From Purshia tridentata (Eukaryota; Streptophyta; Magnoliopsida; Rosales; Rosaceae), in the NCBI GenBank assembly GCA_003254885.1, contig QANT01005254.1, forward strand, positions 1 to 64,000: a stretch of 64,000 nucleotides of DNA. The letters run 5' to 3'. The notes beneath the pieces are model-generated. The model saw nothing but the letters and a program-made list of their open reading frames with translations. It was not told where the DNA came from and did no database searches. Each line of letters starts with the position of its first letter. The stretch's first letter is position 1. Below, piece by piece: positions 31,945 through 48,274 of the stretch. The position numbers and the translations under genes are program-made.

Positions 31945-34900
31945 TTACGCTCTGACTTCAACCACATCACCATCTGTGAGCTTTGTACTGGGTAAGACCA
32001 GCTGTCCATTGACCAAAACCAGTTTTCCCTCTAGTCCTGCTCTTCTAGCAGCATCTGCGGCGGTGCTGCCAGTTCTCAACCTCATTATTTCCCCATGGGG
32101 CCAACATATAATCACTACTTCCCCAAGTACAACAGAGCCAGGAGTAGTACTACCATAAAACTTTCCACAATGCTTTGCTTGTCCAAGGCTTGCTTCTGAT
32201 CGTAGCTGCTCCTCCCACCGTAGCATTGTCCTTAACAAACGCACCTATAATTTGAAGACGCTCATTAGCCCTTGGAGCCTTGAGTAAACCATGATTTAGG
32301 CACTATTTATTTATAGCAATAGAGACTGTTGACTACCACACCCAAACTCACTTTACAAGCAATACAATGACTTTCAGTAATAGGTCGTCTAGAGGCTAGA
32401 GCCCTGATTAATAGATCATAAGATTCATAACCATGGAAAAGAAAACCTGATTGTTTACCAAACCGTCTACTTTAATAAACCTACAATAAAAACTAAATTA
32501 AATATATTGAAACCTATGCTTTAAAGAACATAATTACTTAATAAATAAATAAATAAAGAGAACTCCACATATATGACTCATGACCTAATGGATCGAAGCA
32601 ATAATTTCATCATGCTTGAACGCAAACATGAAGCAAATGTAAGCAAGAAAACCGGATAATTTAATAAAATATCCGCATACTAGTCATAACATAATGGGAT
32701 TCAGAATGGCAAGGTCATAGGCACACCTTGTTATTGATGCTAGTTTCCATGGAAGTTGATGCAACTGAGTTAAAGCTTGGCGTAGATGTAACATAATCAA
32801 GCTGTCTTCCATCAAAGACAGCAGAAACAACAGCCCAATATTCAGATTTTTCTTGATCTGTCAAATCAATGACCTGAATGAAGGTTGGCAGTAATCGCCC
32901 AAACTGGTCTTGCTGCACAAGGATACATTATTTAAATTAATTTCCTCATGCGAGTCGTTAAAGTTTAATCATGGCATCCATATGCATGGAACTAAGATTG
33001 ATAACTTCAGATCTCATTTATAAACCAGATGCCCGAAAACTTAAATAACCTAATTATCGATTTCAGATGCCCCTGTATGCTTCAGTTTGAACGATTTCAC
33101 ATTGTTGACATTTATACACTCTGGGTCTCTCATGTTACTATAGATATTTTTGCGTTTTCCTTTTCTCCTAATTCCGAAGATCAATGAGTTCTCTGGAGGA
33201 TGCTCCATTCAATTAACAGTTGAGATCTTCTGCTTTGCCTACATATCTCAGGAAGAACATGTTAAACATACCTTGTGGTACATACCATCTCGACAAAGTG
33301 TATATTTCTCTAGGCAAGTGCACCAATCCCCATGTCCTGGTTCACACCACCACTCATCAGACACCTGGAATGCCAAGTCAGAGCAAATGGAGTAACTTAA
33401 TATCCTATATATACCAAGCAAGTCTACAGTCGGGAAAATTCACAGACTATCTTAAACCTCTTTCCATGAATAAAGTTTCAGACTAACTACAGTGTGGAAT
33501 CAATAAAGTTTTAGACTATCTTAAACCTTCTTGTATAGCCTTGCATAGGCTTCCCACCGTTTTATTCGGAAAGAAGATTTTCTATCAGCTACTGCTTCAG
33601 AAGCTGCTAGTCCAAAGCTCACAGCAACGAGCAATTCCCTTCCATCCTTATCTACTCTGCAATGTCAAGTTTAACACAAATTTTAGTGACTGGTATGCTC
33701 ATAGAGCTACTTAAGTAAAGTAGACATTAAGTAGTTATGTACCTAATGATAACAGCAGCAAGAAGATGACTTCCTTCCACTCTAAGAACTGGATGTCCAA
33801 TTTTCAACAAACTATACTTCTGAAACAAATCATCTTCTGTTGAATTCTGGTCCTCCATATTATTGGAGAAAAAGGATGATGCATCTATTTCAGATTCATC
33901 AATGCTACTTATGTTAGACAATTTGTTTCCAGTCTCTTTATAAAGCCAATGTGCTGCAAGCCCATGTTCAGCATACTCGTGCATCCTCTAAAAAAGATGA
34001 AACGATTCTAGTATCAGCTAAATTAAAAATACAAGCAATTAACAATGATCTTCTTTAAATTTGGAAGAAATTTGGCACCTGTGTTCGTATTTGAACTTCC
34101 AAAGGTGACCTGTCAGGACCTTGTACAGCAGTGTGCAGAGACTGCAGATGGGGATTTGCGGTCCAAATTAAAGGTACAAACATATGAAAAAGCGGCCTAT
34201 TATAAAGGTACAAAACACATACCAAACCCCAAATATTACAGAATACTAATATAACCTATATCACATCAGAGTGAACAATCCAACCATGATCCATGAGGAA
34301 AATGCAATCAAATAATTTTAATGGACTTTCCCAAACATTATGGGATCATGAACTGGAAAATCTGACCTGATAGCCACTAGGCTTTGGATTGACAATGTAA
34401 TCATCAAATTCACCATCAATTGGGGTCCAATGCCTGCACATAAAATTAAAAAAATAAGCCAATCTGTCTATTCTCCTCTCTCTCTCTCTCACACTAAATA
34501 TAAACAAAAAAAAAAAGAGAAATAGAAAAGTATTGGCAAGGCTAGTGTTATATAAAAATAGAAGATAAATTCACTTAGATTTACTTGTGTACAATGTCGA
34601 GAAGACTGTAGCAACACTGGACAGCAGGTCCATGCAAAGTTCCATTCTTGTCTCCAACAACTACCCTTAATGCACGGCCATCATAAACTTTATTGATGCT
34701 GACATCTTTTCGTTTCATCTAAGAGGTACAAAAGTAATATCTTAGAACTTACAATGGAATTCTACAAAAGAGCCTATCTGACAATTAACTGCAATAAAGA
34801 TCAAGGTAAGCACATAAGCCCTGCAACATTTTAACTCTGAAGTGCATGAATACCTTGCTGTAGATGCTATACAAACTTTTTAGACGGCTGGATAAAGTTA

Positions 34901-37900
34901 CTTCCATCCCTGGAACATACCTGAAAACATAACTCTCAGGGGGAGAGGGGTGAGGGGGTTGAGTGTGTGTAACTTTCGTAAAACTGCAAGCAGCGAATAA
35001 AAAGAGGAAAAAAAGCAGCACATACGAAGTTGATAAGATCAACTCCTGCTCGAGTGCCTCCTCACAAATTACAAGAGATGCTAAAGCAATTCCAGCATCC
35101 TGCACAACCTTTGGTCGTGTGTGAGTCTCCAAACCTTGTCCTAGAGTATTAAGAAATTTAGACCGTTTTCTTCGATCTAACAATACATCGAAAGGCACTA
35201 CAGCTTCCAGAAGATCCTGAAAATAATTTATAAACAGCATAAGTATCTAATCATGGTCTTATTCGAACTATAATCCTCATTCTTTTCATGTCGCTTTCTT
35301 CAATTTTAGGATATAAAATCATGAGTCCGGCTAATATGAGGGAAAAGCGTGAGACAATACATCCAAAGGTTGGATTTAACAAGTTTGTAAAACCAATAAA
35401 AGGTTGAAGTAAATCCAACCCTTAGATGTGTTTTCCCTCACTTGTCCCTAATATTAGCCGTACTGTAAAATTCAGATAAAAAAAAAATAAATGCTTACCT
35501 TCATGGTTGTGACATCTTCATCAACTGCCATGGACCCTTCATTGTCAGAAATCGTGCTTTTCCCATTTAAGGGTAGCAAACTGGTTCTTGCAGATATTCT
35601 TTTTGAATTTCCTACTTTTCTGCTGGGGCTCCACAAGGAAGCCAGATCAGCTCTAATTTTCCTGAACATTTGAGGCTGCATATGATATACAAGGAAAATT
35701 AGAACATTATGAGAAACTGAGAAGCAATTTTATCTGATGTTTAGTTGAATCACCAGTGGCAAAAGTGCCAAAAAGATAAGAAGCATTAGAGCAACCCACA
35801 AAGATCATGAGAGATCTTCTATAAGAGCCAAAAATATTGTGGCCATACCTGAAGAACAGCAAAGCACAGATCTTCCAGTTCAGCTTTCATTGCCCACAAG
35901 CCCAATCTGGAAGCTAGTGAACACCAAATTACTAAGGTCTCCCTTGCAACAGCTTGAGCCTTTGGCAGTGGCAAGGCATAACTGTAAAGGATATCAACTA
36001 GGAGTGTAACTCATCTGCTAGTATTATAAGCCTACAACTTCATAGAGAAGAAGCAAAGGAAATTCCAAGAAACCATTTATCAGCCACAAAGCAGTACCCT
36101 TATTGCTAAAGGGGCCCGGTGCACAACACTAAGTTACCAACAAAGGTTTCTGTTGGTTGGCCATTTCCTAACAAACTTTAAGAATAATAGGATTTGGTTG
36201 TTTAATGCTTGCGTCAGAGTCAAAACTTGTCTTATAAATAAAAAAATTAAAATGATATTTGTTCCAAGTTCAGGAATTAATTAAAAATGGAAACAAAGAA
36301 ATCATCATATAAGAGGCTTATTTAAGTTTAGAGTCAATACATTGTTCTCATATTGTGAAGACGGTCTGCAAGCTTTATAAGCACTACACGTGGATCATCA
36401 ACCATGCCCAACAGCATAACTCGTAAACTATTTGCCTGATAGATGAAAAATGCAAGCATGAGATATGGAAAACTGGAGCAGCTGAAATATGGTGCTCATA
36501 TGATCATCTCCAAGAACAAAAACCCATTAAGTTAAATCTTATTTCATGAACTTATGCTTCATTCAGCTGGCTTTGTTACAACTAAATTCCATCCACGTCA
36601 TTTCTCTAGTGGAAGATCACTACACGAAGTATACACAAAAGTAGGGATGCTTAATTATTATCATAATGTAAGATAGTACTTCATTCACGTAAAATTACAG
36701 GATGATTGAGACATACAAAAATCTAAATTTATGCTTCAATAATGATAAATTGTATTTATGAATTATTTTTCATCTTTTGTAGTTAATGTACATTGAAAAC
36801 ATTTCAAGTTTCAAGTACCCATAGCATGGCTGATTTTATATTACCATGTAGAATTTAAGTCCTATACCTCCTCATGACCAAGTCTGCCCTGGTTCACATT
36901 TATCCTTCGGTGCCTCCGTAAAAGCTTCAAAGAAATTAAAAATTATATAACCAAATGAAAAACAAGAAGCAATATTAGGATCTCAAAGGAGTCAAACTCC
37001 GGGCATAGATCTTAAGAACTTGCAAGCATATGGTTAAGATAGAACCCAATGAGATGTTTTAAGCTGCTTATAATACCTGATTTATGTAACTTAGCCTGGA
37101 AACGCCAGCTACCAGCTTAGCTACAGCATCACCAAACTCTTCTTCTATATGGCTGACACTTTCACATGTGTCATCAACCACATCATGGAGAATCCCAGCC
37201 ACAACTGTCTCAACGGCCTGCAGCAAACTTTAAATTTTTGAAGGAATTAATGGGATGGAAACCTGCTTTTGAGTTCTAGAAGGATTTATCATTTCTTTTT
37301 TGGGTGTACACCAAAAGTAACGGGTAATAAGAAAGATGCCTACTCGTTCACCGCTTGATGGAACCAACATGGCCAAGATTCTTCCTGTATGGATACAATG
37401 GACTAAATAAGGGTCTCCAGTTCTGCGTAGTTGGCCATGGTGAGCTTTCTTTGCAAATTCAATAGCCTTTTGCACCTGCCTTCACAGACAAATTGCTTTA
37501 GTGGAAGCAGGTAATCAATTAATTGGAGTCTTATACATTCAAGCAGAAAAAAAAGATGGGAAACCTTTGGATCATTAAATATAGAATATCCAGTCACGTC
37601 TACTCCCTCCACTATATCAGAGCCTGCATAGTATTAAGCACAGCACAGGTATCAAGTATCAAAATTTTAACTGTAAAACGGTTTTATATATGCAAGTTTT
37701 TACTTGTCTTGCTTTAATTGTTATCAAAAACGCAAACTCTTGTTTTCAAAAGCGATAATGCTTTCAGAGACAATTTCTTATGAGTTATGACACGCACCTG
37801 GCTGCGCTTCCAGTTTGGGCCACAAGAAATCAACCTTAGTGGAAAGGCAAGCCCCGGAGGCAATGGCGACGGCGGTGACAGCGACTTGAGTGATGGTGGA

Positions 37901-38104
37901 GGTGACGGCACCGTGAAGAGAGCCAGAGCCTGAAGCAGCCGAGGCGGCGATGACGTTGGCGGAGGTGAAGACGGAGCTGAGGGAGGATGAGACCGCGAAA
38001 CTGGGGGCAATTTGGTCCAACACGCATCGGAATTTGGGGGAATTGCGGAGGTGGAGCCGGTGGAATCTGTGGGTTAACATCGTTGAGGAGTGGCATAAGG
38101 GCAT
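31945..38104 (-). CDS. RelA/SpoT homologue (RSH) with HD, synthetase and TGS
   Basis: Plastid-type (p)ppGpp synthetase/hydrolase. Eighteen exons, from the start: 38104-37798, 37623-37565, 37475-37344, 37217-37077, 36924-36868, 36435-36341, 35981-35849, 35675-35499, 35216-35026, 34920-34854, 34718-34585, 34433-34367, 34141-34079, 33987-33743, 33656-33527, 33364-33272, 32912-32727 and 32244-31945, giving 858 residues. The first 100 residues are Ser/Ala-rich and basic at the start, like a chloroplast transit peptide. The HD hydrolase domain has [15 protein letters not shown] and ILHDVVDDT (His177, Asp178), then [13 protein letters not shown]. The synthetase domain has [21 protein letters not shown] (Asp466), [20 protein letters not shown] and [13 protein letters not shown] domain (from about 800) closes the protein. 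No EF hands or ACT domain are present, so it is not CRSH; the exact RSH subfamily is unsure. Met at 38080 is an alternative start. Confidence 0.93.
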
Positions 38105-39558
38105 GCTTTGGTGGTTGTGGTAGTTATGCTGAGGACTGAGAAAACCAAATAAATAAAATAAAATAATAAAAAGAGAAACCAAACAGACCAATGTGTGGTG
38201 CTGTTGGTTCTTTTCTATGGAGCGACACAAGTGACCGTTACATAACCGCCAAAAAGATAAGTCTCTCTTGCGCCTCCTAAAAACGCTGACACGTGGAATT
38301 AGATTCTTGTGTATCTTTTTTCTAATTTTCTTTTCTATTACATGTAATGAACAAATTTCATGGCCCCAAAAAGCCCAGCTGCCGTGAGGCCAAGGATTAA
38401 AATATGGGTATTCAAATTTACGAATATATAGATTGATATATCGATTTAATAAATATCGGTGTAAAGAAAGTTTAAGTTAAATTTTATTTTTTTGTTGGTT
38501 TATTATGAATACATATACTGATACTGATACTACTCGGTATACATATACATATACATATACTGAAGTTGAGTCAAGTCAAATTTATGAATACATCCTGGCC
38601 CAAAAAAAAAACAAATTTATGAATACATATATTGGGATTTTGATCCTATGCCGAAGATGGGTGCGGGTTGATGTAGAAAACCCATCACAACCACATAATT
38701 CTATAAACAATATAAAATTATGTGAATATGATGAGTTTTCTGCACTCAATTTGCATCTTACTTCCGTAAGAAAGAAGCACTCACAAATATTAATACTACT
38801 CAGCGGACATATACTGATATTGTCGATATATACCAGCATCGGAAAAATATCAATTACAAACCCATATGAATATCAATGGATGAAATTACAGATATCTCAG
38901 CATACAATACCGTGGAAATTTTCATCCATGCTCGAGGCAATTGACTCGAGAAAAAAATATGTCACTTATCTTAACGAATGCATTATCTGAATTACAAATT
39001 TACAACTAAACTAATATAATATTCTTCAAAATTAATTTGATCCAAGCGTTTATATTCAAACAACCATCAACGCCCAAGAGTTGAAGTAGACACCTGTGGA
39101 CCGTGGAATAGAGGAAACTTGCATATGTAAAGATCCAACCTCAGGCTCAGACCTTTAATTACACACAAGTCAATCATCACGTATCTACATAGTATAAAAT
39201 AATATGACGAATATTTAAAGGGACATACAAAGCACATATAACACCAGCGAATATTCATCAATTGCACAACCTGCTGAACTTCAATATACATTGGAATAGG
39301 TTACATATCTAAATGTCAAGGCCAGGATTAAGCACCCAATAAACTTCACTATATTTAGAAAAAACACAAAAAAGAAAAGTTGATTACAGTCAGGACTCAG
39401 GACGTCTGGATGCACAAATGGCCAACTCCTCAGCTTTATCAAGTGACCATCCCAAGAATCCTAATAAACCTGCAGAAAGAAATAAGAAAGACTGTAATTG
39501 ATGGCTTGCCACCTTGCTGGTAAAAGAATAAGTAGGTACAAGGTCTCGACCTCAACTA
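38105..39558. other. RSH promoter and ARF 3' flank
   Basis: Upstream DNA of the RSH gene (minus strand) merges into the 3' region of the ARF gene. A small simple-sequence patch with tatacatatacatatac lies near 38510-38570, and two similar blocks with aaatttatgaatacat occur at about 38578 and 38614. The open frames on both strands at 38505-38990 are AT-rich and not protein-like. Confidence 0.45.
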
Positions 39559-41871
<2,313 letters not shown>

Positions 41872-42564
41872 GATGACAATATATACGTGAAAAAGAGAAA
41901 AGGAAAAACTCGATCTCTCTTTCTCTCTGTCTCTCTCTGTCAAGGTGATTGTGAACTTCGCGAGCTCATCGACTAGAGAGAGAAATCAGCTGAGTTATGG
42001 TTGATTGGAGTCGATCGATTTTTAGAGAGAGAAACAACCCGCGTGAGCCTCTGCGGATGGGCCAGACAGAAAAATTAGAAGAAACAAGGTAGCGTTTTTC
42101 TTTCTGCAAGACTCAAACCAAAATTTTTATATGGAAAAATAAAAAATATAAAAAAGAAAATTAGAATATTTCATATTTGATATTTCTTTCATTTCTCAGA
42201 AAGCTGCGAGTCGACTCACCGACTGCTTCATTAACTGTTTGGGCTTTTTTTCTCAAATCTCAATTGGCCTTACAACTTGGGCAATAGGCTTCCTTGGGTT
42301 GATCAACATCTGAGCTGAAAACTACACGTGTAATTAAAAGGGTTTTCATTGGCCCAAGTCATAGTCTTCAAGTATATGGGCCTGGGGTTATATCACGTGC
42401 ATATTATTAAAATTCCACCAATAAATGAAAGATAAGAAGCTAGAAGAGTAGAAGTAAAGCTGACTATCTTTCTCGAATTTGGTTAGTAGCAACGTGACAA
42501 CCCCCAATTTTGCTGTATATAATCTAATGCAAACCCAAGTGTGTTCATTACTAAACGAAGAAGC
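41872..42564. promoter_or_regulatory. Shared divergent promoter, ARFB1 and UGT78
   Basis: The 693 bases between two start codons carry both promoters. Near the UGT side are two G-boxes (cacgtg at 42325-42330 and 42394-42399) and a TATATAA box at 42516-42522, about 43 bases before the ATG. G-boxes are bound by HY5 and bHLH factors that control flavonoid genes. The ARF side has GA-rich leader sequence. Light or anthocyanin-regulator control of the UGT is an inference. Confidence 0.55.
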
Positions 42565-44044
42565 ATGGCAGCACTTAAAGCAAATGATGAGCCCCATGTC
42601 CATGTGGGCGTCCTAGCCTTCCCATTCTCCACCCATGCGAGTCCGCTGCTGGCCATCGTCCACCGCCTAGCCACTGCCAGCAGTCCAAACACCCTCTTCT
42701 CATTCCTCAACACTTCACAATCCAACAACTCTATTTTGTCCACGTACAAATCAGGCCGCGTCGCATTGCCATGCAACATAAAGGTCTATGACGTGGCTGA
42801 TGGAGTGCCCGCGGGGTATGTTTTTGTTGGTAAGCCGCAGGAGGACATAGAACTGTTCATGAAGGCTGCCCCAGACAACTTCAGGAGAGGCTTAGATGCC
42901 GCCGTCGCAGAGACTGGGAAGGAGCTCACCTGCTTGATCACTGACGCCTTCTTTTGGTTCGGGGCCCACATGGCCGAGGATATGGGAGTGCCTTGGGTCC
43001 CATTTTGGACTGCCGGGCCTACTTCTCTCTCTGCCCATCTACATACTGATCTCATCAGGGACACTATTGGAATCAAAAGTAAGTAGCTGACCAAGTACTA
43101 TATTTAATTGTATAACAAGTAGTTTAATTAATTAGATTCATGTACAAATAAATATTGTTGCAGGTATTGCAGGTCGTGAAAACGAAGCCATCAACGTCAT
43201 CCCAGGTATGTCCAAAGTACGGCTCCAGGATTTACCTGAAGGAATCATCTTTGGGAACTTGGAATCGGTGTTTTCACGCATGCTACATAAAATGGGCCAA
43301 TTGCTACCACGTGCGACCGCAGTTTTCATAAACTCGTTTGAAGAAATAGATGTTGTGATAACAAATGATTTGAAATCCAAATTCAAGAAATTACTAAACG
43401 TGGGACCCTTGAACCTAGCAGCACCGCTGCCACTGCCAACTGGGGAGGGCAGCGATTGCTTGTCATGGCTTGACAAACAAAAGGGTGCATCGTGTGTGGT
43501 GTATGCTAGTTTTGGGTCGGTCACAAGGCCAACGCAGGACGAGCTTATGGCACTGGCGGAAGCCTTGGAAGCCAGTGGGGTACCATTCTTATGGTCTCTG
43601 AGGGACAATTTAAAGACACCATTGCTTAGTGAGTTTCTAAGCAAAAGAAAGTTGAATGGTATGGTGGTGCCCTGGGCCCCCCAGTCAGATGTGCTGGCAC
43701 ATGCTTCAGTTGGAGCGTTCGTAACACACTGTGGTTGGAATTCAGTGCTCGAGAGTATAGCAGGTGGGGTGCCTATGATTTGCAGGCCTTTCTTTGGTGA
43801 TCAGAAGCTCAACGCAAGGATGGTACAGGACGCCTGGGGGATTGGTGTCAAAGTCGAGGGTGGGGTTTTTACAAAGGATGGCTTGATCAAAAGTTTCGAC
43901 CTACTTTTATCACAACAAAGGGGCAACAAAATGAGAGACAAGATAAGCACCCTTAAACAACTCGCACAACAGGCGGTTGGACCAAAAGGGAGCTCCACCC
44001 AAAACTTTAAACCATTGTTAGATGTCACATCTACAACCAATTGA
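42565..44044 (+). CDS. Flavonoid/anthocyanidin 3-O-glucosyltransferase (UGT78 type)
   Basis: Family 1 glycosyltransferase that adds a sugar from UDP-sugar to the 3-hydroxyl of anthocyanidins or flavonols in the cytosol, the step that stabilises anthocyanins. Two exons (42565-43078 and 43164-44044) give 464 residues. The single phase-1 intron is typical of the UGT78 group. The catalytic His lies in FPFSTHASPLL near residue 20 and the activating Asp in CLITDAFFWF near residue 120. The 44-residue PSPG box runs from Trp342 to Gln385 (WAPQSDVLAH, THCGWNSVLE, then FFGDQ); a final Gln favours UDP-glucose, though UGT78 members vary. The start at 42565 fits the MAALK N-terminus and the TATA box. Its place beside ARFB1 and exportin-1 matches Arabidopsis UGT78D2 (AT5G17050). 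Substrate is inferred. Confidence 0.93.
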
Positions 44045-44884
44045 GTAACTACAATTGACACTATTTCCAGTAGAATTGGACTTTGATGTTCTTGTTTCGG
44101 GTCTTATGTTTGTATCTATCTTTGTTGTGCTCTTTTCGACCCCTTGTTGGTTGTGTAGCGCTGGCCGGGCACTTTGGTTTTGGGACTTGGAGGTCTTACT
44201 ACTAGTTTTTCAAAAGCATTCGAGTCTCTCGAGACTTTTATAAGGCTGGAACTTCAATTATTACTCACTTTGATTGTTAACCTTCATTTGTTTACACGAA
44301 GAAAATTAACTAAGAAACCAACAAGACCCCCGACTTTTATAGGATTTGAAAATCAAAAGGAAACATATATATTAAACACAATCGAATTACACAGATTTCA
44401 GTGTTCTCTAAGGGGTAACAAAAAATCAGCGCCCTTCACCAAAGCATTGAGACAACCCATTCTATGAATAACAAACAAACAAAAAGGAATTTCTGCACAA
44501 CCCTGCGAGGTTAGTATACATTACACCTAAGACGAATCATCATCAATCAATACTAACAGTCATTAAACAGACTGCCTCCCATCTGGAAATTACAAAGATC
44601 AATATGGATCCAGCAAAACCCTTTCAATGACTCAATATATCCCTCCCTAAATCAGCACCTACATACTCTACAGCCATCCAATAGATAGGCAGTGCAGCCA
44701 GCAGGCTACGGGCGCCTTTGTGATAACACTAATTTCAACTAAGAATATTCTGGAAACAAAAGACAAACTAATTAGGAGAAAAAATGCTGTATTTGCACTG
44801 ACAGATTCCGATGATTGAATCAAGGCACCCATTGCATCTCCATCGATCATTCATGAAACTAGCTGCAACAATAAAATGAGCCAC
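44045..44884. other. Convergent 3' region of UGT78 and exportin-1
   Basis: About 840 bases between facing stop codons hold the two 3' UTRs. Plus-strand open frames here (44055-44467) lack family features. Nothing else is recognised. Confidence 0.55.
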
Positions 44885-45441
44885 CTAGGAATCAGCCATT
44901 TCATCCTGTATCTCATTGGGGGCAATGAGCCCAGGAATAGAAAGCATTCGTTGCCGCTCTCTTTCTCTCTGTGCAGCAGCCTCCTCTGCATAAAGATCTT
45001 TGTTGTCCTGCAAAGAGTTTAAACATTCAGATCACACTCATCTAATCCAAAATATCTAAAATTAGGGCAACAGAATCACTTGGCAACATCCCAACATTCG
45101 AAGAATCAGAAACGATGAACACATTTTTGACCAGGCAAGATGCAACATTTGAGATAAATGTAAAAAATTACACAATATAGATACATGTCAAATTTACCAT
45201 GATTGTAAAAATAAAAGCATATTAATAGGGCAGTGCAAGCATATTTGATGCTTCAGGTAGTCTACCTGTGCAGAAAATTCTTTTGATTGCACTAGAAAGT
45301 CTCGAATGTGATTCTTAAATGTGGATAGGTCAGCCCTCGACTCAAATAGCCCATTCACAAATTGAGTGACCTGGAGAGGACCTTCAAATCAGTTATATAC
45401 TTAAAAAGAGAAAAAAAAAAAAAAAGGAGAGAGAGGAATGN

Positions 45442-45474
<33 letters not shown>

Positions 45475-48243
45475 AGTGAGACGAATGGTTTCCTATTTGT
45501 ACCTCTGTTGCAGTCATGTTGGGAAATGAAGTACTTAAAAGCTTGATGGTATACTCACGAACAAAGATTCCATTATTTGGATACTGATAAGGAACCGTTG
45601 CAACATCCCACAGAGGCTCCGTCAACAGACCACTTTCCACCTGTAAATAATGTCACTCTTAATTATGCGAGGTCATGAATCAAGAGAAGAAAAATTAACA
45701 AGATCATACCAGGCAAAATAAATGTTGCAGAACCAAGACATGCAACTTGAACCCAGGCTTATGAAACGTGTCCGTCAAGACAGCAAAGATTTCTTGCTCA
45801 ATTGTCAAAAAGTATGTCCGGTAAAATTGATTGCAGAACTCCGATTTCTGTCAGTAAAACCAACACAATGTGAGCATCTTAAATGGCATTACATAATAAT
45901 TGACACAAATACATTAAATAGCACACCTGAAAGTTCTTCAGCATCTCCAATAACAGATTCAGTCCGGTTTCAGCAATGTTTCTTTCTGTGTGCCGGAATG
46001 CCCATATAATTGAATCCATGACGAGCTTTAGTTGCTGATGTATACCAAAAATATTAAAAGCATTCATAGTCAATTCGTAATAATTATTAAAAGTTAAATA
46101 GGTCAGTAAGCCCTCATATGTAACCAAATAGCACAAACAATAAAGATACATGCCAAAAAAAATGAGATCGAGATGAAACACAAACCGGAGGCGATAATCG
46201 GATCAATGCAGGAAAACAGTGTGCAGCAATAGCACGAAGTAAAGAGAAGAACTTGAGGCGATGCTCTGGGTAATCTTCAAAATTTTTGGTGATCATCTGC
46301 AAGGGCACGAAATCCACACTCATGTAAAAAACCTAAAGTACAAATCAATTTTAAATAATTTTATGCCACACACCAAACACTACTAAGTACCAAAGGATAA
46401 GCAACATAATACATATCAACAACATGTTCAAGCCACCACATGTAGTGTGACTGTAATGCAAGCACCCAATTTTTTGCTGCCCTTGATGCTCACATCAACT
46501 CTAAAAGGTGAGGGCATCTCAAAATTATAAAGCATAAAAAATTACAAGTGGTAGGGCCACTTGATAATATAACATAAAATTTGATGGTGCAGGAGTAGAA
46601 ATTAGTCAAGATCCCAAGGCACTTATAAACAAGTAAAGAAAAATAATCTTATGACAGATACCACAAGACTAATGACTCCTTTGATAATTTTCTGTCTCTA
46701 CTCAACAAACAGTAATATAGGACATATAGGCAGTATTTTACTAGTGCTCCATATATTAATAAAGCATATTAATAGTTCTGTCACCACTGCAGAACAGCCT
46801 ACATCCTCACCTCCAATGTGCACTGAAAAACTGCTTCAAATATGCGATGCACATCATCTATCATTGCACCTTTGTACCTAAGAACAAAGGATGAAAAAAA
46901 ATATATATGGGAAGACATTAATGTGAAAATATCATTTTTTTCAGGTTTGAATAATAGTATCATTTCTCTAACCCAAAGAAAAATAAGTGGGCAGCAGCAG
47001 CCGAGCTATTTTAGTTGGTTAAGGTTGTGAGCAAGATACTAGTTTTAAGCAGTCTGCTGACATGTATCTTGCAAGTAATAAAATCAAAATGCAAGATAAT
47101 GAAAGAAAGATTCCATACTTATTTATGATTGTGGCAAAAAGTGACAAAACCTCAGACTCTCTTGCATCAGGCAAATTCCTGGCATAGTCACCGAGAACTG
47201 GATCCAACATTGGGGGCACAATTTGTTTTCCAATATGCGGTTGGTCTTCAGCCTTGTCCAAAAAAGTCTCAATCAGCTTGAGTGTCTCTCTCTTCACCGA
47301 CCTGTTCAATGGAGCAGATAAGAACATGGTATTTGAGGATTGCATGCTAAACTGAAAGAGAATTCGTATAATTGGTCTAACCGTAGAAGTTTCACATAGG
47401 ATGTTTTGGAAGCAAAGGGGCCCCCTTCAGCAATGCTACTAGATACGAGTTCACTGTACATCCTGTCCAAAATAAATAGAGCCTCAGATAACTATATTAC
47501 TGAAAAAATCCAATCAAATATCAGAAACTCAAAACTAACATCTGAAAATACCTGTACACATTAAGCATGTCCAGAAAGATCAATGAAATCTGGGTTAGGA
47601 AAAACGTTCCAAGAGAGCTGGCAACACTTGTATTTGTCTGCAAATCAACAAAGACCAGCATAATCACACACAATACTCATGACCCAGTAAAAATGACAAA
47701 TCAATGCAAATCAGAACCAACTTAAGAAGAATCAACAACCACAAGCATAATCACACAAGATATTGATATGGCACAATAGGATGAACGATCATTGCAAAAC
47801 TTAAGTAAAGGATTCACCACTGATGTAAAGGAAAGAAGAAAATGACCACGTAGAAGGCCCACTTAGGATACAGAACACTTTCACAGAGAGCTGCTGTCTA
47901 CAAAAACAACAACAGCTCACCTAACAGAAAGTGCACAAATCTAACATAAAGAAATTAAACAGAGAAAAAACACGACAACAATCAGGCAACATTGTAGAAC
48001 TTTATCAGCATCGTGTGGAACTATTGACTGCACAATACCAACCTATTAAAATGTGACAAATTCATACCTGTAATATATTAAGCACAGTCCGAATTACATC
48101 CTGGTCCTTCAAAAAATCAACACTTAGGCGTGCTTGCCCTATAATCTCTGCCCATTTCTACAGAACAAATGAATACCATAAGCCACAAGCTACTGTCAGC
48201 ACTTGCAAGTAAGTACATGCATTTGCCATTGCAGTGAGCGAAT

Positions 48244-48274
<31 letters not shown>

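Noticed and set aside
31589-32158. 189-residue plus-strand open frame
   Set aside because: Half is antisense to the last RSH exon and the rest is 3' UTR; no family features.
38105-38230. Upstream extension of the RSH protein to a Met at 38230
   Set aside because: The extra residues are hydrophobic UTR-like sequence; starts at 38104 or 38080 give a transit-peptide-like N-terminus.
38505-38990. 161-residue plus-strand open frame in the RSH-ARF spacer
   Set aside because: It starts in a tatacatatac simple repeat and resembles nothing known.
42541-42564. Eight-residue N-terminal extension of the UGT from a non-ATG start
   Set aside because: The ATG at 42565 is properly placed after the TATA box and gives the usual UGT78 N-terminus.
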